DNA from: Streptomyces qinzhouensis
Lineage (GTDB): Bacteria > Actinomycetota > Actinomycetes > Streptomycetales > Streptomycetaceae
NCBI RefSeq assembly: GCF_007856155.1
Contig: NZ_CP042266.1
Coordinates: forward strand, 5,208,001 to 5,272,000
Length of the DNA: 64,000 nucleotides
Direction of reading: 5' to 3'
The notes under the pieces: model-generated
Told to the model about the DNA's origin: nothing
Database searches by the model: none
Seen by the model: only the letters and a program-made list of their open reading frames with translations
Program-made: the position numbers and the translations under genes
Part shown: piece by piece, positions 49,957 to 57,845 of the stretch
How positions within the stretch are numbered: position 1 is the stretch's first letter
How the letters are laid out: the number at the start of each line of letters is the position of its first letter

Positions 49957-51129
49957 TTACCCCGCCATTGTCTCGTGAGACCCCGCCGGTCCCGAGGTCT
50001 CCTCCCCCTCAGTTTCCCGTGATGATTCGGATCCCCGGGCCGCTCCGCAGACACAGCGCGGATGCGGTGCCACTGTCTCCCGCCGCCAGTCCAGCAGCGG
50101 GAGGGACGTCTCCCAGCGGATGCCCGTGGTCAGCGGCAGCTCCCCGTCGAGGAAGGAGAGCGCATGCGCGGCGGTCAGCCCGGCCACGGTGGAGGCCAGC
50201 GCCAGATCACAGGCGGGTACCGGCGTCCGGCGGCCGCCCGAACGCCACTGCGCCAGCAGCCTCGGCCGGCCCGGGTCGCGGTCCGTGCGGCCCAGCTCCA
50301 GACAGCCCGCGCAGGCCGTGCCGCCGGGCAGCACCAGCGGACCCACCACTCCCGTAGCCTCGACGACCCCCGCATACAGATGGGGGACCCCGCTCTCGAT
50401 CCAGTCGGCCGCCGCCCCGGGATCGGGCGCATAGGCACCCAGCCCGTCCCGGGGGCAGACCAGCACCAGCGAAAGCCCGGGATCCGCCGCCGCACCCGGC
50501 CCGGAGGCCGCCCCCGCCGCCGAACGCGGCGGGCGCTGCGGGGCGCTGCGCCGCACCAGCCCGCGGGCGGCCAGATCGCGGCGCTCGCCGATCGCCCCGG
50601 CGGGCAGACCGCCGGGCGTCACATCCCCCGGTTCGGCGCAGCCGCCGTCCAGGACGTCGACCCGGCCCACCCCGGCGGCGGACAGCAGCGCCGCGACGGA
50701 CGCGCCCACCCGTCCGGCGCCGCGTACCTGGACGCGTATGCCCCGCCGGGCGGCGAGCCGGCGCATTCCGCCGCCCGGCTCGTGGTCCACGACCGACAGG
50801 GCGGCCGCGTCCGGCCGCAGCCGGTCGAGGACCTCGGCCCGCCTGCGCAGTGCGTCGGCCGCGGGGCCGCCGCAGGTCGCGTCGTCGATCAGGCCCGCCG
50901 CCGTCAGCCGGCGCACCAGCGCCCCGGCCAGGCCGTCCGGCAGCCCCATCGCCCGCGCCTGCGCCTCGAGGAGGTCCAGCCCGCGAGTTCCGTCGAGGAG
51001 CTCCAGCAGGGAGCCGGTCGCCGTGTCCACGGGACCGATCGACACCGCGTGCGCGGGCGTCACCCCGAACTGAATCGTCTGCCGCTCCCGCCAGGCCCGC
51101 CGTAAGGCGGGTTTCACCATCGGATGCAT
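49957..51129 (-). CDS. orphan ThiF/E1-like protein with N-terminal winged-helix-like domain
   Basis: 390 residues from ATG 51129 (MHPMVKPALRRAWRERQTIQ). Residues 1-95 (FGVTPAHAVSIGPVDTATGS, LLELLDGTRGLDLL) look like the RiPP-recognition/PqqD-like winged helix at the front of TOMM cyclodehydratase C-proteins. A Rossmann E1-like domain follows (VRGAGRVGASVAALL, VDVLDGG) with a structural zinc site from CAGC and a late CVC. No catalytic Cys and no neighbouring YcaO or precursor peptide. Corresponds to Rv3196. Activity unknown. ABC1 gene follows on the same strand. Confidence 0.82.
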   Translation of the reverse strand: MHPMVKPALRRAWRERQTIQFGVTPAHAVSIGPVDTATGSLLELLDGTRGLDLLEAQARAMGLPDGLAGALVRRLTAAGLIDDATCGGPAADALRRRAEVLDRLRPDAAALSVVDHEPGGGMRRLAARRGIRVQVRGAGRVGASVAALLSAAGVGRVDVLDGGCAEPGDVTPGGLPAGAIGERRDLAARGLVRRSAPQRPPRSAAGAASGPGAAADPGLSLVLVCPRDGLGAYAPDPGAAADWIESGVPHLYAGVVEATGVVGPLVLPGGTACAGCLELGRTDRDPGRPRLLAQWRSGGRRTPVPACDLALASTVAGLTAAHALSFLDGELPLTTGIRWETSLPLLDWRRETVAPHPRCVCGAARGSESSRETEGEETSGPAGSHETMAG

Positions 51130-51413
51130 GTGGATTACCCCGTAGTCTCTGTGTCCCGAATCTCCGTGTCCTGCTGCGCGATCCCGCCGCCTGAGCCTGC
51201 TGCGTGATCTTGCTGTGCGATCTTGCTGTGCCGTCGGCGCGGTGCCCGAGCCGTCCGCGGTGTGGTCAGAATGCCCGGCGGCGCCGGAGGGCGGGAAAAG
51301 TTGTCCACAGGGCCGGGGTATTAGTCGTTCAAATGGTGCAGCCGCGGGGTGGTTCATGGAGCGGTTCGGCGGAGAACCGACGCGGAGCCGGTGCTTCAGG
51401 GGCATTCAGCGGG

Positions 51414-51419
51414 TAACGT
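51414..51419 (+). promoter_or_regulatory. -10 element TAACGT of the metallopeptidase gene
   Basis: TAACGT followed by CGTGGC and GTG 51426 (6 nt): leaderless. Confidence 0.5.
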
Positions 51420-51425
51420 CGTGGC

Positions 51426-52049
51426 GTGTCCGCCGAACCCTCATCCCGTTTCGCCGGGCGGACTCCGCCGCGCGGCGGGGAAAGCCCGCGGCGCAGTGCG
51501 ACCGGCCGCGTCCCCCGAGGCACTGGGGCGAGCGCGGTCGAGGTCCGCAGGAGCGCCCGCCGCAGCCGGACCGTCTCCGCCTACCGCGAGGGCGACCGTA
51601 CGATCGTGCTGATCCCGGCCCGGATGTCGGAGGCCGAGGAGCGGCGGTGGGTCGGAGTGATGCTCGACAAACTCGCCGCGCAGGAGAGCAGACGGATCCT
51701 CGGTGACGGCGAGCTCGCCGAGCGTGCGGAGCGACTCTCCGCCCAGTACCTCGACGGCCGGGCCCGGCCCGCGTCCGTGCGCTGGGTGACGAACCAGAAC
51801 ACCCGCTGGGGTTCCTGCACCCCGGCCGAGGGCAGCATCCGGCTCTCCCACCGCCTCCAGGGCATGCCCGAGTACGTCGTGGACTATGTCCTCGTCCACG
51901 AACTGGCGCATCTGCTCGTCCCCGGGCACGGCCCCGGCTTCTGGCGGCTGCTGGAGGCGTATCCGCGCACCGAACGGGCCCGCGGCTATCTGGAGGGCGT
52001 CGTCGCCGCGCAACGCCTGCCCCGCGTGCACCCGGAGCCCCAGGACTGA
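51426..52049 (+). CDS. YgjP/SprT-like zinc metallopeptidase
   Basis: 207 residues from GTG 51426; about 40 basic, disordered residues first. Then the YgjP-like domain: NTRWGSC signature, HELAH (158-162) with a third ligand His168 in PGHGPGFW. The short HExxH domain is shared with SprT/Spartan DNA-protein-crosslink proteases and with YgjP, whose role is unclear. Cytosolic. Substrate unknown. Confidence 0.88.
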   Translation: MSAEPSSRFAGRTPPRGGESPRRSATGRVPRGTGASAVEVRRSARRSRTVSAYREGDRTIVLIPARMSEAEERRWVGVMLDKLAAQESRRILGDGELAERAERLSAQYLDGRARPASVRWVTNQNTRWGSCTPAEGSIRLSHRLQGMPEYVVDYVLVHELAHLLVPGHGPGFWRLLEAYPRTERARGYLEGVVAAQRLPRVHPEPQD

Positions 52050-52063
52050 CACCTCGGGTGTCC

Positions 52064-52101
52064 CCGGAGCCCCGGTCCGGGGCTCCGGACCGGGGCTCCG
52101 G
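52064..52101 (+). terminator. 15-bp hairpin after the metallopeptidase
   Basis: Arms 52064-52078 and 52087-52101 are perfect complements around an 8-nt loop; the loop plus half-arm can also form an alternative shorter stem. It lies 14 nt after the stop. Confidence 0.8.
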
Positions 52102-52299
52102 CGAGCGGTCCGCCGGAGAGTGCCGCCGGACCCGTACGCCCGGCGTCACCGAGGGAACGTGCCCGCATCGCCGAACGTTGATCCGCATGTACCGAATGTG
52201 TCCCGGCGTGGCTTCAACCCTTGGCCGGATGTGGTGGGCAGCCGTTAGCCTGGCGCGACGCATTCGTAGTTTTTTCGGGATGGGGGACGGTCGTTACGC

Positions 52300-54078
52300 A
52301 TGGCCAGGGAATTCCAACGCGGCCACAAGGCCAAGATCAGTGATCTCACTGCGGGTACGGATCTGTACGTCGGCGTATCGATCGCCGCCCCCGGTCTGAC
52401 CTTCGACATCAGTTGCTTCGGACTGGACGCCGCCGAAAAGCTCTCCGACGACCGGTACTTCATCTTCTTCAACCAGCCGAAGTCGCCCGAGGAGTCCATC
52501 CAGTTGCTCGGTTCCCAGTCCGGGGACACCGAATCCTTCCGGGTGAGTCTCGACCGTATTCCGGCGCACATCACCAAGCTCAGCTTCACCGCCACCATCG
52601 ACGGCGACGGCCGGATGTCACAGGTCGGGCCGGGGTACATCCGGATCGTGGCCGGTGGCGAAGAGGTCGCCCGCTATCCCTTCACCGGCGCGGAGTTCAG
52701 CACCGAGCGCGCGGTGATGCTGGCCGATTTCTATCTCAAGGACGTCTGGCGGTTCGCCGCCGTCGGACAGGGCTTCGACGGCGGACTGGACGCGCTGCTG
52801 CGGAACTTCGGCGGTGAGGTCGCCGAGGACCAGCCCGCCGCCGCACCGCCGCAGGCCCCCGCCGCGCCTCAGGCCCCCGCCCCCGCGCCGGCGTTCGCGG
52901 CGCCGCCGCCGCTCCAGCCCGTGGCGCAGCCGCCCCAGGCGTACGCTCCCCAGCCCGGGCAGCCGGCGCCCGCGCCCGCATTCGGCGGGCCCGTCGCGGC
53001 ACCCGTCGTCCCGCCCGCCGCGGTGCCTCCCGCAGCGACGATGCCGCCCGGTGCCGTACCGCCGCCCGTCCAGCCGCCGTTCGGCCAGGTCCCCGGCCAG
53101 GCTCCGGTCCAGCCGCCGTTCGGCCAGGTCCCCGGCCAAGGTCCGGTCCAGCCGCCGTTCGGCCAGGTCCCCGGCCAGGCTCCGGTCCAGCCGCCGTTCG
53201 GCCAAGCTCCCGGCCAGGCTCCGGTCCAGCCGCCGTTCGGCCAAGCTCCCGGTCAAGGTCCCGTCCAGCCGCCGTTCGGTCAGGTTCCCGGCCAGATGCC
53301 CGGGGCGGTCCCGCCGCCCGGCACCGGTGCCTTTGTCCAGCAGGCGCCCTTCGCGTACGGCCAGACCGGCGTCCAGGGACAGCCCGCCGGCATCCCGCAG
53401 GGCGTCCCCGCCGCGGGCGCGGGACTGAACGCGGCCCTCCAGGCCTATCGGGAGACCCCCACCGGCCAGCGCTGGACACCGCAGAACCAGCACCTCATGC
53501 GGGTCGACGTCGCCATGGGCGGCACCGGCGTCCTCGCCCGCAGCGGCAGCATGGTGATGTACCAAGGCAAGATCGACTTCGGCCACAAGAGCGGCGGCTT
53601 CGTCGGCCGGGTCGTCGGCAACGCAACGGGCCAGGAGATGCAGCTCATGCGCTGTACCGGCCGAGGCCAGATCTTTCTCGCCGAGGACAACGCACATCTC
53701 CACCCCATCGAACTCCAGGGCGACGCGATCTGCGTCTCCGCCGAGAACGTCCTCGCGTTCGACGAGTCCCTCCAGTACGAGGTCCGCCGTATCGAGGGCC
53801 ACGGCATCCCCGGCGGAGTGCTGTTCACCCTCCAGTTCCAGGGCACCGGCACCGTCGTCGTCAAGACCCACGGCACCCCGGTCATCCTCCCGGTCACCGC
53901 CGCCACCTTCGCGGACACCAACGCGATCGTGGCCTGGTCCGCGGCCGCGCAGGTGAAACTCGCGTCCCAGGTGCGGCTGCGCCGCAACTCCTACCCCGGA
54001 CACAGCGGCGAGACCGTCAACCTCCAGTTCCGGGGCGCCCCCGGCAACTTCATCGTCGTCCAGCCCTACGAGGTCTGA
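52300..54078 (+). CDS. TerD-AIM24 fusion protein with 13-residue repeats
   Basis: 592 residues from ATG 52300. Residues 1-175 are a TerD domain (DLYVGVSIAAPGLTFDISCF, then DDRYFIFFNQPKSPE), the Ca2+-binding fold of tellurite/stress systems. A Pro/Ala/Gln-rich linker (178-385) includes six tandem copies of PVQPPFGQxPGQx at 256-333. Residues 385-592 are an AIM24-type beta-barrel (QHLMRVDVAMGGTGVLARSG). First of three adjacent AIM24 genes. A GGGGGACGG tract lies about 10 nt upstream. Confidence 0.9.
   Translation: MAREFQRGHKAKISDLTAGTDLYVGVSIAAPGLTFDISCFGLDAAEKLSDDRYFIFFNQPKSPEESIQLLGSQSGDTESFRVSLDRIPAHITKLSFTATIDGDGRMSQVGPGYIRIVAGGEEVARYPFTGAEFSTERAVMLADFYLKDVWRFAAVGQGFDGGLDALLRNFGGEVAEDQPAAAPPQAPAAPQAPAPAPAFAAPPPLQPVAQPPQAYAPQPGQPAPAPAFGGPVAAPVVPPAAVPPAATMPPGAVPPPVQPPFGQVPGQAPVQPPFGQVPGQGPVQPPFGQVPGQAPVQPPFGQAPGQAPVQPPFGQAPGQGPVQPPFGQVPGQMPGAVPPPGTGAFVQQAPFAYGQTGVQGQPAGIPQGVPAAGAGLNAALQAYRETPTGQRWTPQNQHLMRVDVAMGGTGVLARSGSMVMYQGKIDFGHKSGGFVGRVVGNATGQEMQLMRCTGRGQIFLAEDNAHLHPIELQGDAICVSAENVLAFDESLQYEVRRIEGHGIPGGVLFTLQFQGTGTVVVKTHGTPVILPVTAATFADTNAIVAWSAAAQVKLASQVRLRRNSYPGHSGETVNLQFRGAPGNFIVVQPYEV
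53065..53298 (+). repeat. six 39-bp in-frame tandem repeats
   Basis: Each unit encodes PVQPPFGQVPGQA or a one- to two-residue variant. The unit keeps frame and sits in the linker of the TerD-AIM24 protein. Near-identity at DNA level implies recent expansion and probable length variation between strains. Confidence 0.95.
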
Positions 54079-54092
54079 GGGAGCCCGAAGCC

Positions 54093-54773
54093 ATGAACCA
54101 GCAACTCGCGGGCTACGCCCCGACCCCCCTCGCGGCCCGGATGGAGAACCACGGCCGCACCATGCTCAAGGTGGCCATGGCCACCGGCCACGATCTGTAC
54201 GCCCGCACCGGCTCCATGGTCGCCTACGAGGGCTTCGTCCAGTACGAGGCCAATCCGCCCTCCGCGCAGCAGGCCGTGGCCCAGTGGGCGACCGGCGAAG
54301 GCGCGCCGATCATGCGCTGTCACGGCGACGGCGTTCTCTACCTCGCCGACTACGGCGCCGATGTGGTCGTCATCTACCTCAACAACGACTCCCTCTCCGT
54401 CAACGGCTCCAATGTGCTCGCCTTCGACGCCCACCTCGAGTGGAGCGTCCAGAAGGTCAAGGGCATGGCCAAACTCGCCGGCACCGGTCTGTGGAACGTG
54501 GAGATCGCGGGCACCGGCTGGGTCGCCCTGACCTCCCGGGGCACGCCCATCGTCGTCGACTGCGGCCGCGGCCAGGACGAGACGTACGTCGACCCGGACG
54601 CCCTCGTCGCCTGGTCGCCGCATCTGAAGGTGAAGGCGAAGCGGAGCATGAAGGCCGGTGCCCTTATCGGGCGCGGCACCGGAGAGGCGTACCAGATGGC
54701 CTTCTCCGGGGAGGGCATCGTCGTCGTCCAGCCCAGCGAGGACAACACCGACCGGCTGCGGATCCGGGGCTGA
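54093..54773 (+). CDS. AIM24 family protein
   Basis: 226 residues from ATG 54093, with GGGAG upstream and only 14 nt after the fusion gene. The whole length is the AIM24 beta-barrel: MLKVAMATGHDLYARTGSMV, GEGAPIMRCHGDGVLYLADY, NVLAFDAHLEWSVQK, VVQPSEDNTDRLR. AIM24 is a mitochondrial biogenesis factor in yeast; the bacterial role is unknown. No membrane segment. Cotranscribed with its two paralogues. Confidence 0.9.
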   Translation: MNQQLAGYAPTPLAARMENHGRTMLKVAMATGHDLYARTGSMVAYEGFVQYEANPPSAQQAVAQWATGEGAPIMRCHGDGVLYLADYGADVVVIYLNNDSLSVNGSNVLAFDAHLEWSVQKVKGMAKLAGTGLWNVEIAGTGWVALTSRGTPIVVDCGRGQDETYVDPDALVAWSPHLKVKAKRSMKAGALIGRGTGEAYQMAFSGEGIVVVQPSEDNTDRLRIRG

Positions 54774-54791
54774 GGGGAAGCGGAAAACATC

Positions 54792-55532
54792 ATGCAGAGC
54801 CCACTTTTCGCCTATGGCGAGCAGCAGACCCAGGAACGCATCGCCGTCCAGAATCCGCAGTTGCTGCGGATCACCCTCCAGGGCAACGACGACATCCTCG
54901 CCCGCAAGGGCGCCATGGTCGCCTACCAAGGGCTGATCGACTTCGACGGCGAGTACCAGAGCACCAGCGAACGCAGTAAACGCGAGCGCACCGGGGAGGG
55001 CCTCGACCTGATGCGCTGCTCCGGCCAGGGCACGGTCTATCTCGCCAACCTCGCCCAGTACATCCACGTCGTGGATCTCGACAGCGGCGGGCTGACCGTC
55101 GACAGCGCCTATGTCCTCGCGCTCGACCCCGGTCTGCAGACGGAGGTCCTCGCGGTGGACAGCGAGTACGGGATCTCCGGCTCCGGCAAGTACCAGCTCA
55201 ACATCACCGGCCAGGGCAAGGTCGCCCTGATGACCTCCGGGCAGCCGCTGATGCTCCCGGTGACCGCCCAGGCACCGGTGAACGTCGACTCGGACGCCAT
55301 CGTGGCCTGGTCGACCCAACTGCGGGTGCAGATGGAGGCGCCGACGACCTCCACCAGCGTCCGCACCCGCCGCGGCAGCACCGGAGAGGGCTGGGAGCTG
55401 AGCTTCCTCGGCCAGGGTTTCGTCCTGGTGCAGCCCAGTGAGGTGATGCCGCCGCAGAACGCGCAGATCGGTGAGGGAGTACGCGGCCAGTTCGGCGCCG
55501 ACGGACGCAACCGCACCAACGCCTGGAACTGA
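54792..55532 (+). CDS. AIM24 family protein
   Basis: 246 residues from ATG 54792, with AGGGGAAG upstream and 18 nt from the previous stop. Same barrel: LLRITLQGNDDILARKGAMV, LMRCSGQGTVYLANLAQY, VVDLDSGGLTVDSAYVLALD, LSFLGQGFVLVQPSEVMPPQ. The C-terminus is a short Asn/Arg tail. The three AIM24 modules share the DILAR-GSMV opening, so they arose by duplication; this one could build a hetero-trimer with the others (inference). Confidence 0.9.
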   Translation: MQSPLFAYGEQQTQERIAVQNPQLLRITLQGNDDILARKGAMVAYQGLIDFDGEYQSTSERSKRERTGEGLDLMRCSGQGTVYLANLAQYIHVVDLDSGGLTVDSAYVLALDPGLQTEVLAVDSEYGISGSGKYQLNITGQGKVALMTSGQPLMLPVTAQAPVNVDSDAIVAWSTQLRVQMEAPTTSTSVRTRRGSTGEGWELSFLGQGFVLVQPSEVMPPQNAQIGEGVRGQFGADGRNRTNAWN

Positions 55533-55552
55533 CCCGGGCACAGCCACGACAA

Positions 55553-55597
55553 GGGCGCCGGTGGGCCCCGGGAATCCCCGGGGCCCTACCGGCGCCC
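55553..55597. terminator. 20-bp hairpin between AIM24 and Nudix genes
   Basis: Arms 55553-55572 and 55577-55597 pair fully except one bulged A, with an AATC loop. It lies between convergent stops; bidirectional. Confidence 0.85.
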
Positions 55598-55616
55598 CCG
55601 CTCAGCCGTACGGCCG

Positions 55617-56162
55617 CTACAGCACGGCCCGGGTCCGCTCCAGCAGGCGGACGACCGAGGTGTCCGCGACCCCCGCCACCTCGTCGTAACCGAACCAGCG
55701 CAGGTCGAGCGACTCCTCGCTGATCCGGGCCGCCGCACCCGTCGGGGCCAGCGCCGCGTACTGCACGTCCAGATGCCAGTGGCACGGCGCCGGAATCGGA
55801 TGCCGGTCGAGCCGCACCGGCTCCGCGCCACCGGCCGGCAGCAGCGTCAGCCCCGGAATGCCCGACTCCTCCGTGGCCTCCCGCAGCGCCGCCGCGGCCA
55901 GCGTCGGATCGCCCGGCTCGCAGTGTCCGCCCATCTGGAGCCACCTGCCCAGCTTCCGGTGGAGGGTCAGCAGCACCCGCTCCCGCTCCGGATCCACGAT
56001 CAGGGCGCTCGCCGTCAGATGCCCCGCGCCGCACGCCTTCCACAGCCCGTCCGGACGGGCCGCCAGATGGTCCAGATACCGCTGCCGCAACTCTTCCTGG
56101 CCCGGGTCACCGCCGTCCCGATAGGCCTTCAGTACGAGGACGGCGTCGTCGTGCAGGCTCAC
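55617..56162 (-). CDS. Nudix hydrolase
   Basis: 181 residues from GTG 56162, whose codon overlaps the stop of the DUF2342 gene (GTGA). Nudix box GGHCEPGDPTLAAAALREAT plus EESG, and a second strand set (CHWHLDVQYAALAP). Substrate unknown; the short N-terminal helix with LRQRYLDHLAARP is common in this subfamily. Translationally coupled to DUF2342, so they probably share a function. Confidence 0.9.
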   Translation of the reverse strand: MSLHDDAVLVLKAYRDGGDPGQEELRQRYLDHLAARPDGLWKACGAGHLTASALIVDPERERVLLTLHRKLGRWLQMGGHCEPGDPTLAAAALREATEESGIPGLTLLPAGGAEPVRLDRHPIPAPCHWHLDVQYAALAPTGAAARISEESLDLRWFGYDEVAGVADTSVVRLLERTRAVL

Positions 56163-57652
56163 CGGCCCGAATCCTCCGGATCCGTCCCCGGCGTGCCCTT
56201 CCCGTCACCGTCGTCACCGCTCCCGCTACGGCCGGTGTCGTCACTCTCCGTGGCATCGCCGGAGGGCTTCCCGCCGGACGCGGCCTCGCCCAGTATCCGG
56301 TCCAGCTCCGAGAAGTCGAGCTGCTCCCGGTGGACGAAACCGTCCGGGTCGTCGAGGTCGGTGGCCGTCGGCAGCATGTCCGGGTGCTCCCACAGCGCAT
56401 CGCGTCCGTCCATCCCGCGGGCGTCCGTCAGCGAGGCCCACAGCCGTGAGGCGTCCCGCAGCCGGCGCGGGCGCAACTGGAGCCCGATCAGTGTGGCGAA
56501 GGTCTGCTCCGCCGGACCGCCCGAGGCCCGCCGCCTCCGCAGGGTCTCCCGCAGCGCGGAAGCGGAGGTCAGCCGGTTCGACGCGGCCTCGTGCACCACC
56601 GCGTCCACCCAGCCCTCGACCAGGGCCAGGGCCGTCTCCAGCCGGGCCAGCGCCGCCTTCTGCTGCGGTGTGTCCTCCGGCTGGAACATGCCCTGCTGGA
56701 GAGCCTCCTGCAACTGCTCGGGATGCGTCGGGTCGAACTGTCCGACCACATCCTCCAGCTTCGACGTATCGACCTTGATCCCGCGGGCGTACCCCTCGAC
56801 GGCGCCGAACAGATGGGAGCGCAGCCACGGCACATGGGCGAAGAGCCGCTGATGGGCCGCCTCGCGCAGGGCCAGATACAGCCGCACCTCGTCCTTCGGG
56901 ACCCCGAGGTCCTTACCGAGCGCCTCCACGTTCAGCGGCAGCAGGGCGGCCTTCCCGGCCGGGCCCAGCGGCAGACCGATGTCCGTGGAGCCGACGACCT
57001 CACCCGCGAGGACGCCCATCGCCTGCCCGATCTGCTGGCCGAACATCGCCCCGCCCATGGAGCGCATCATGCCGATCAGCGGGCCCGCCATGGCCTGCAT
57101 CTCCTCGGGCAGCACCCCGCCCATGGCCGTACCGACCCGCTCGGCGACCGGGTCGACCAGCTGCTTCCAGGCCGGAAGCGTCGCCTCCACCCACTCGGCA
57201 CGGCTCCAGGCCACCGCGGTGCTCGCGCCGGACGGCAAGGACGTCACCCCGTCCAGCCAGACATCGGCCAGCCGCAGTGCCTCCTCCACCGCCGTACGGT
57301 CGGCGGGGCCGACGGAGGCGTCCTTGACACCGTCCGCCGTCCCCTGGGAGACGGTCTGGCGGGCGATCTGCTTGGCCATGTCCCAGTTCACCGGGCCGCC
57401 CTCGTAGCTCAGCATCTGGCCGAGCTGCTGGAAGGCGGCACCCAGGTCCTGGGGATCGAAGGACCCGAACATGCCGGCGAAGGGATTGTCGGCGCCACCG
57501 GGGCCGGTCCCGAAACCGAAGGGATTCTGCGGATTCTGCGGGGACGAACCGCCGGCGCCGCTGCCACCGCCCGCGGGGTCCTTCTTCCTGCCCTCGTCGC
57601 CGTCCTCCGGCTCCTCCGGCGGAAGGCCGAATCCGAATGGGGTGTCACTCAC
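56159..57652 (-). CDS. zinc-dependent metalloprotease-like DUF2342 protein
   Basis: 497 residues from GTG 57652, with GAGGAAA upstream. A Gly/Pro/Asn-rich N-terminus (GFGLPPEEPEDGDEGRKKD) precedes the helical DUF2342 domain. The motif LREAAHQRLF stands where the zinc helix would be, lacking a canonical HExxH. Rv3195 is the mycobacterial equivalent. The C-terminal 60 residues are acidic/Ser-rich and probably disordered. Enzymatic activity is not established. Confidence 0.88.
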   Translation of the reverse strand: MSDTPFGFGLPPEEPEDGDEGRKKDPAGGGSGAGGSSPQNPQNPFGFGTGPGGADNPFAGMFGSFDPQDLGAAFQQLGQMLSYEGGPVNWDMAKQIARQTVSQGTADGVKDASVGPADRTAVEEALRLADVWLDGVTSLPSGASTAVAWSRAEWVEATLPAWKQLVDPVAERVGTAMGGVLPEEMQAMAGPLIGMMRSMGGAMFGQQIGQAMGVLAGEVVGSTDIGLPLGPAGKAALLPLNVEALGKDLGVPKDEVRLYLALREAAHQRLFAHVPWLRSHLFGAVEGYARGIKVDTSKLEDVVGQFDPTHPEQLQEALQQGMFQPEDTPQQKAALARLETALALVEGWVDAVVHEAASNRLTSASALRETLRRRRASGGPAEQTFATLIGLQLRPRRLRDASRLWASLTDARGMDGRDALWEHPDMLPTATDLDDPDGFVHREQLDFSELDRILGEAASGGKPSGDATESDDTGRSGSGDDGDGKGTPGTDPEDSGR

Positions 57653-57845
57653 GGGTTTCCTCGGCTCGTAGGGCCGCCGGCGCCCGGCCGACGGCGAATG
57701 CCCTCACAACACCACCCAGCGTAGACATCCCGGCCCGCATCCGGGCTCGGTGCTCCGCCTGCTCGGGGCCTGGGGCAGGATGGATGCCACCTGGTCCGTA
57801 CGCGTCATAACCGTACGTACTGAAGACAACCGCTGGAGACGCCTG

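Noticed and set aside
49957..51129. TOMM/RiPP biosynthetic cluster
   Set aside because: Only a ThiF-like protein with a suggestive N-terminus is present; there is no YcaO, dehydrogenase, precursor or transporter, and the gene belongs to conserved core order.
53065..53298. Regular 39-bp repeats considered as a CRISPR array
   Set aside because: Units are contiguous without spacers, keep frame, and encode a Pro/Gln-rich linker; no cas genes nearby.
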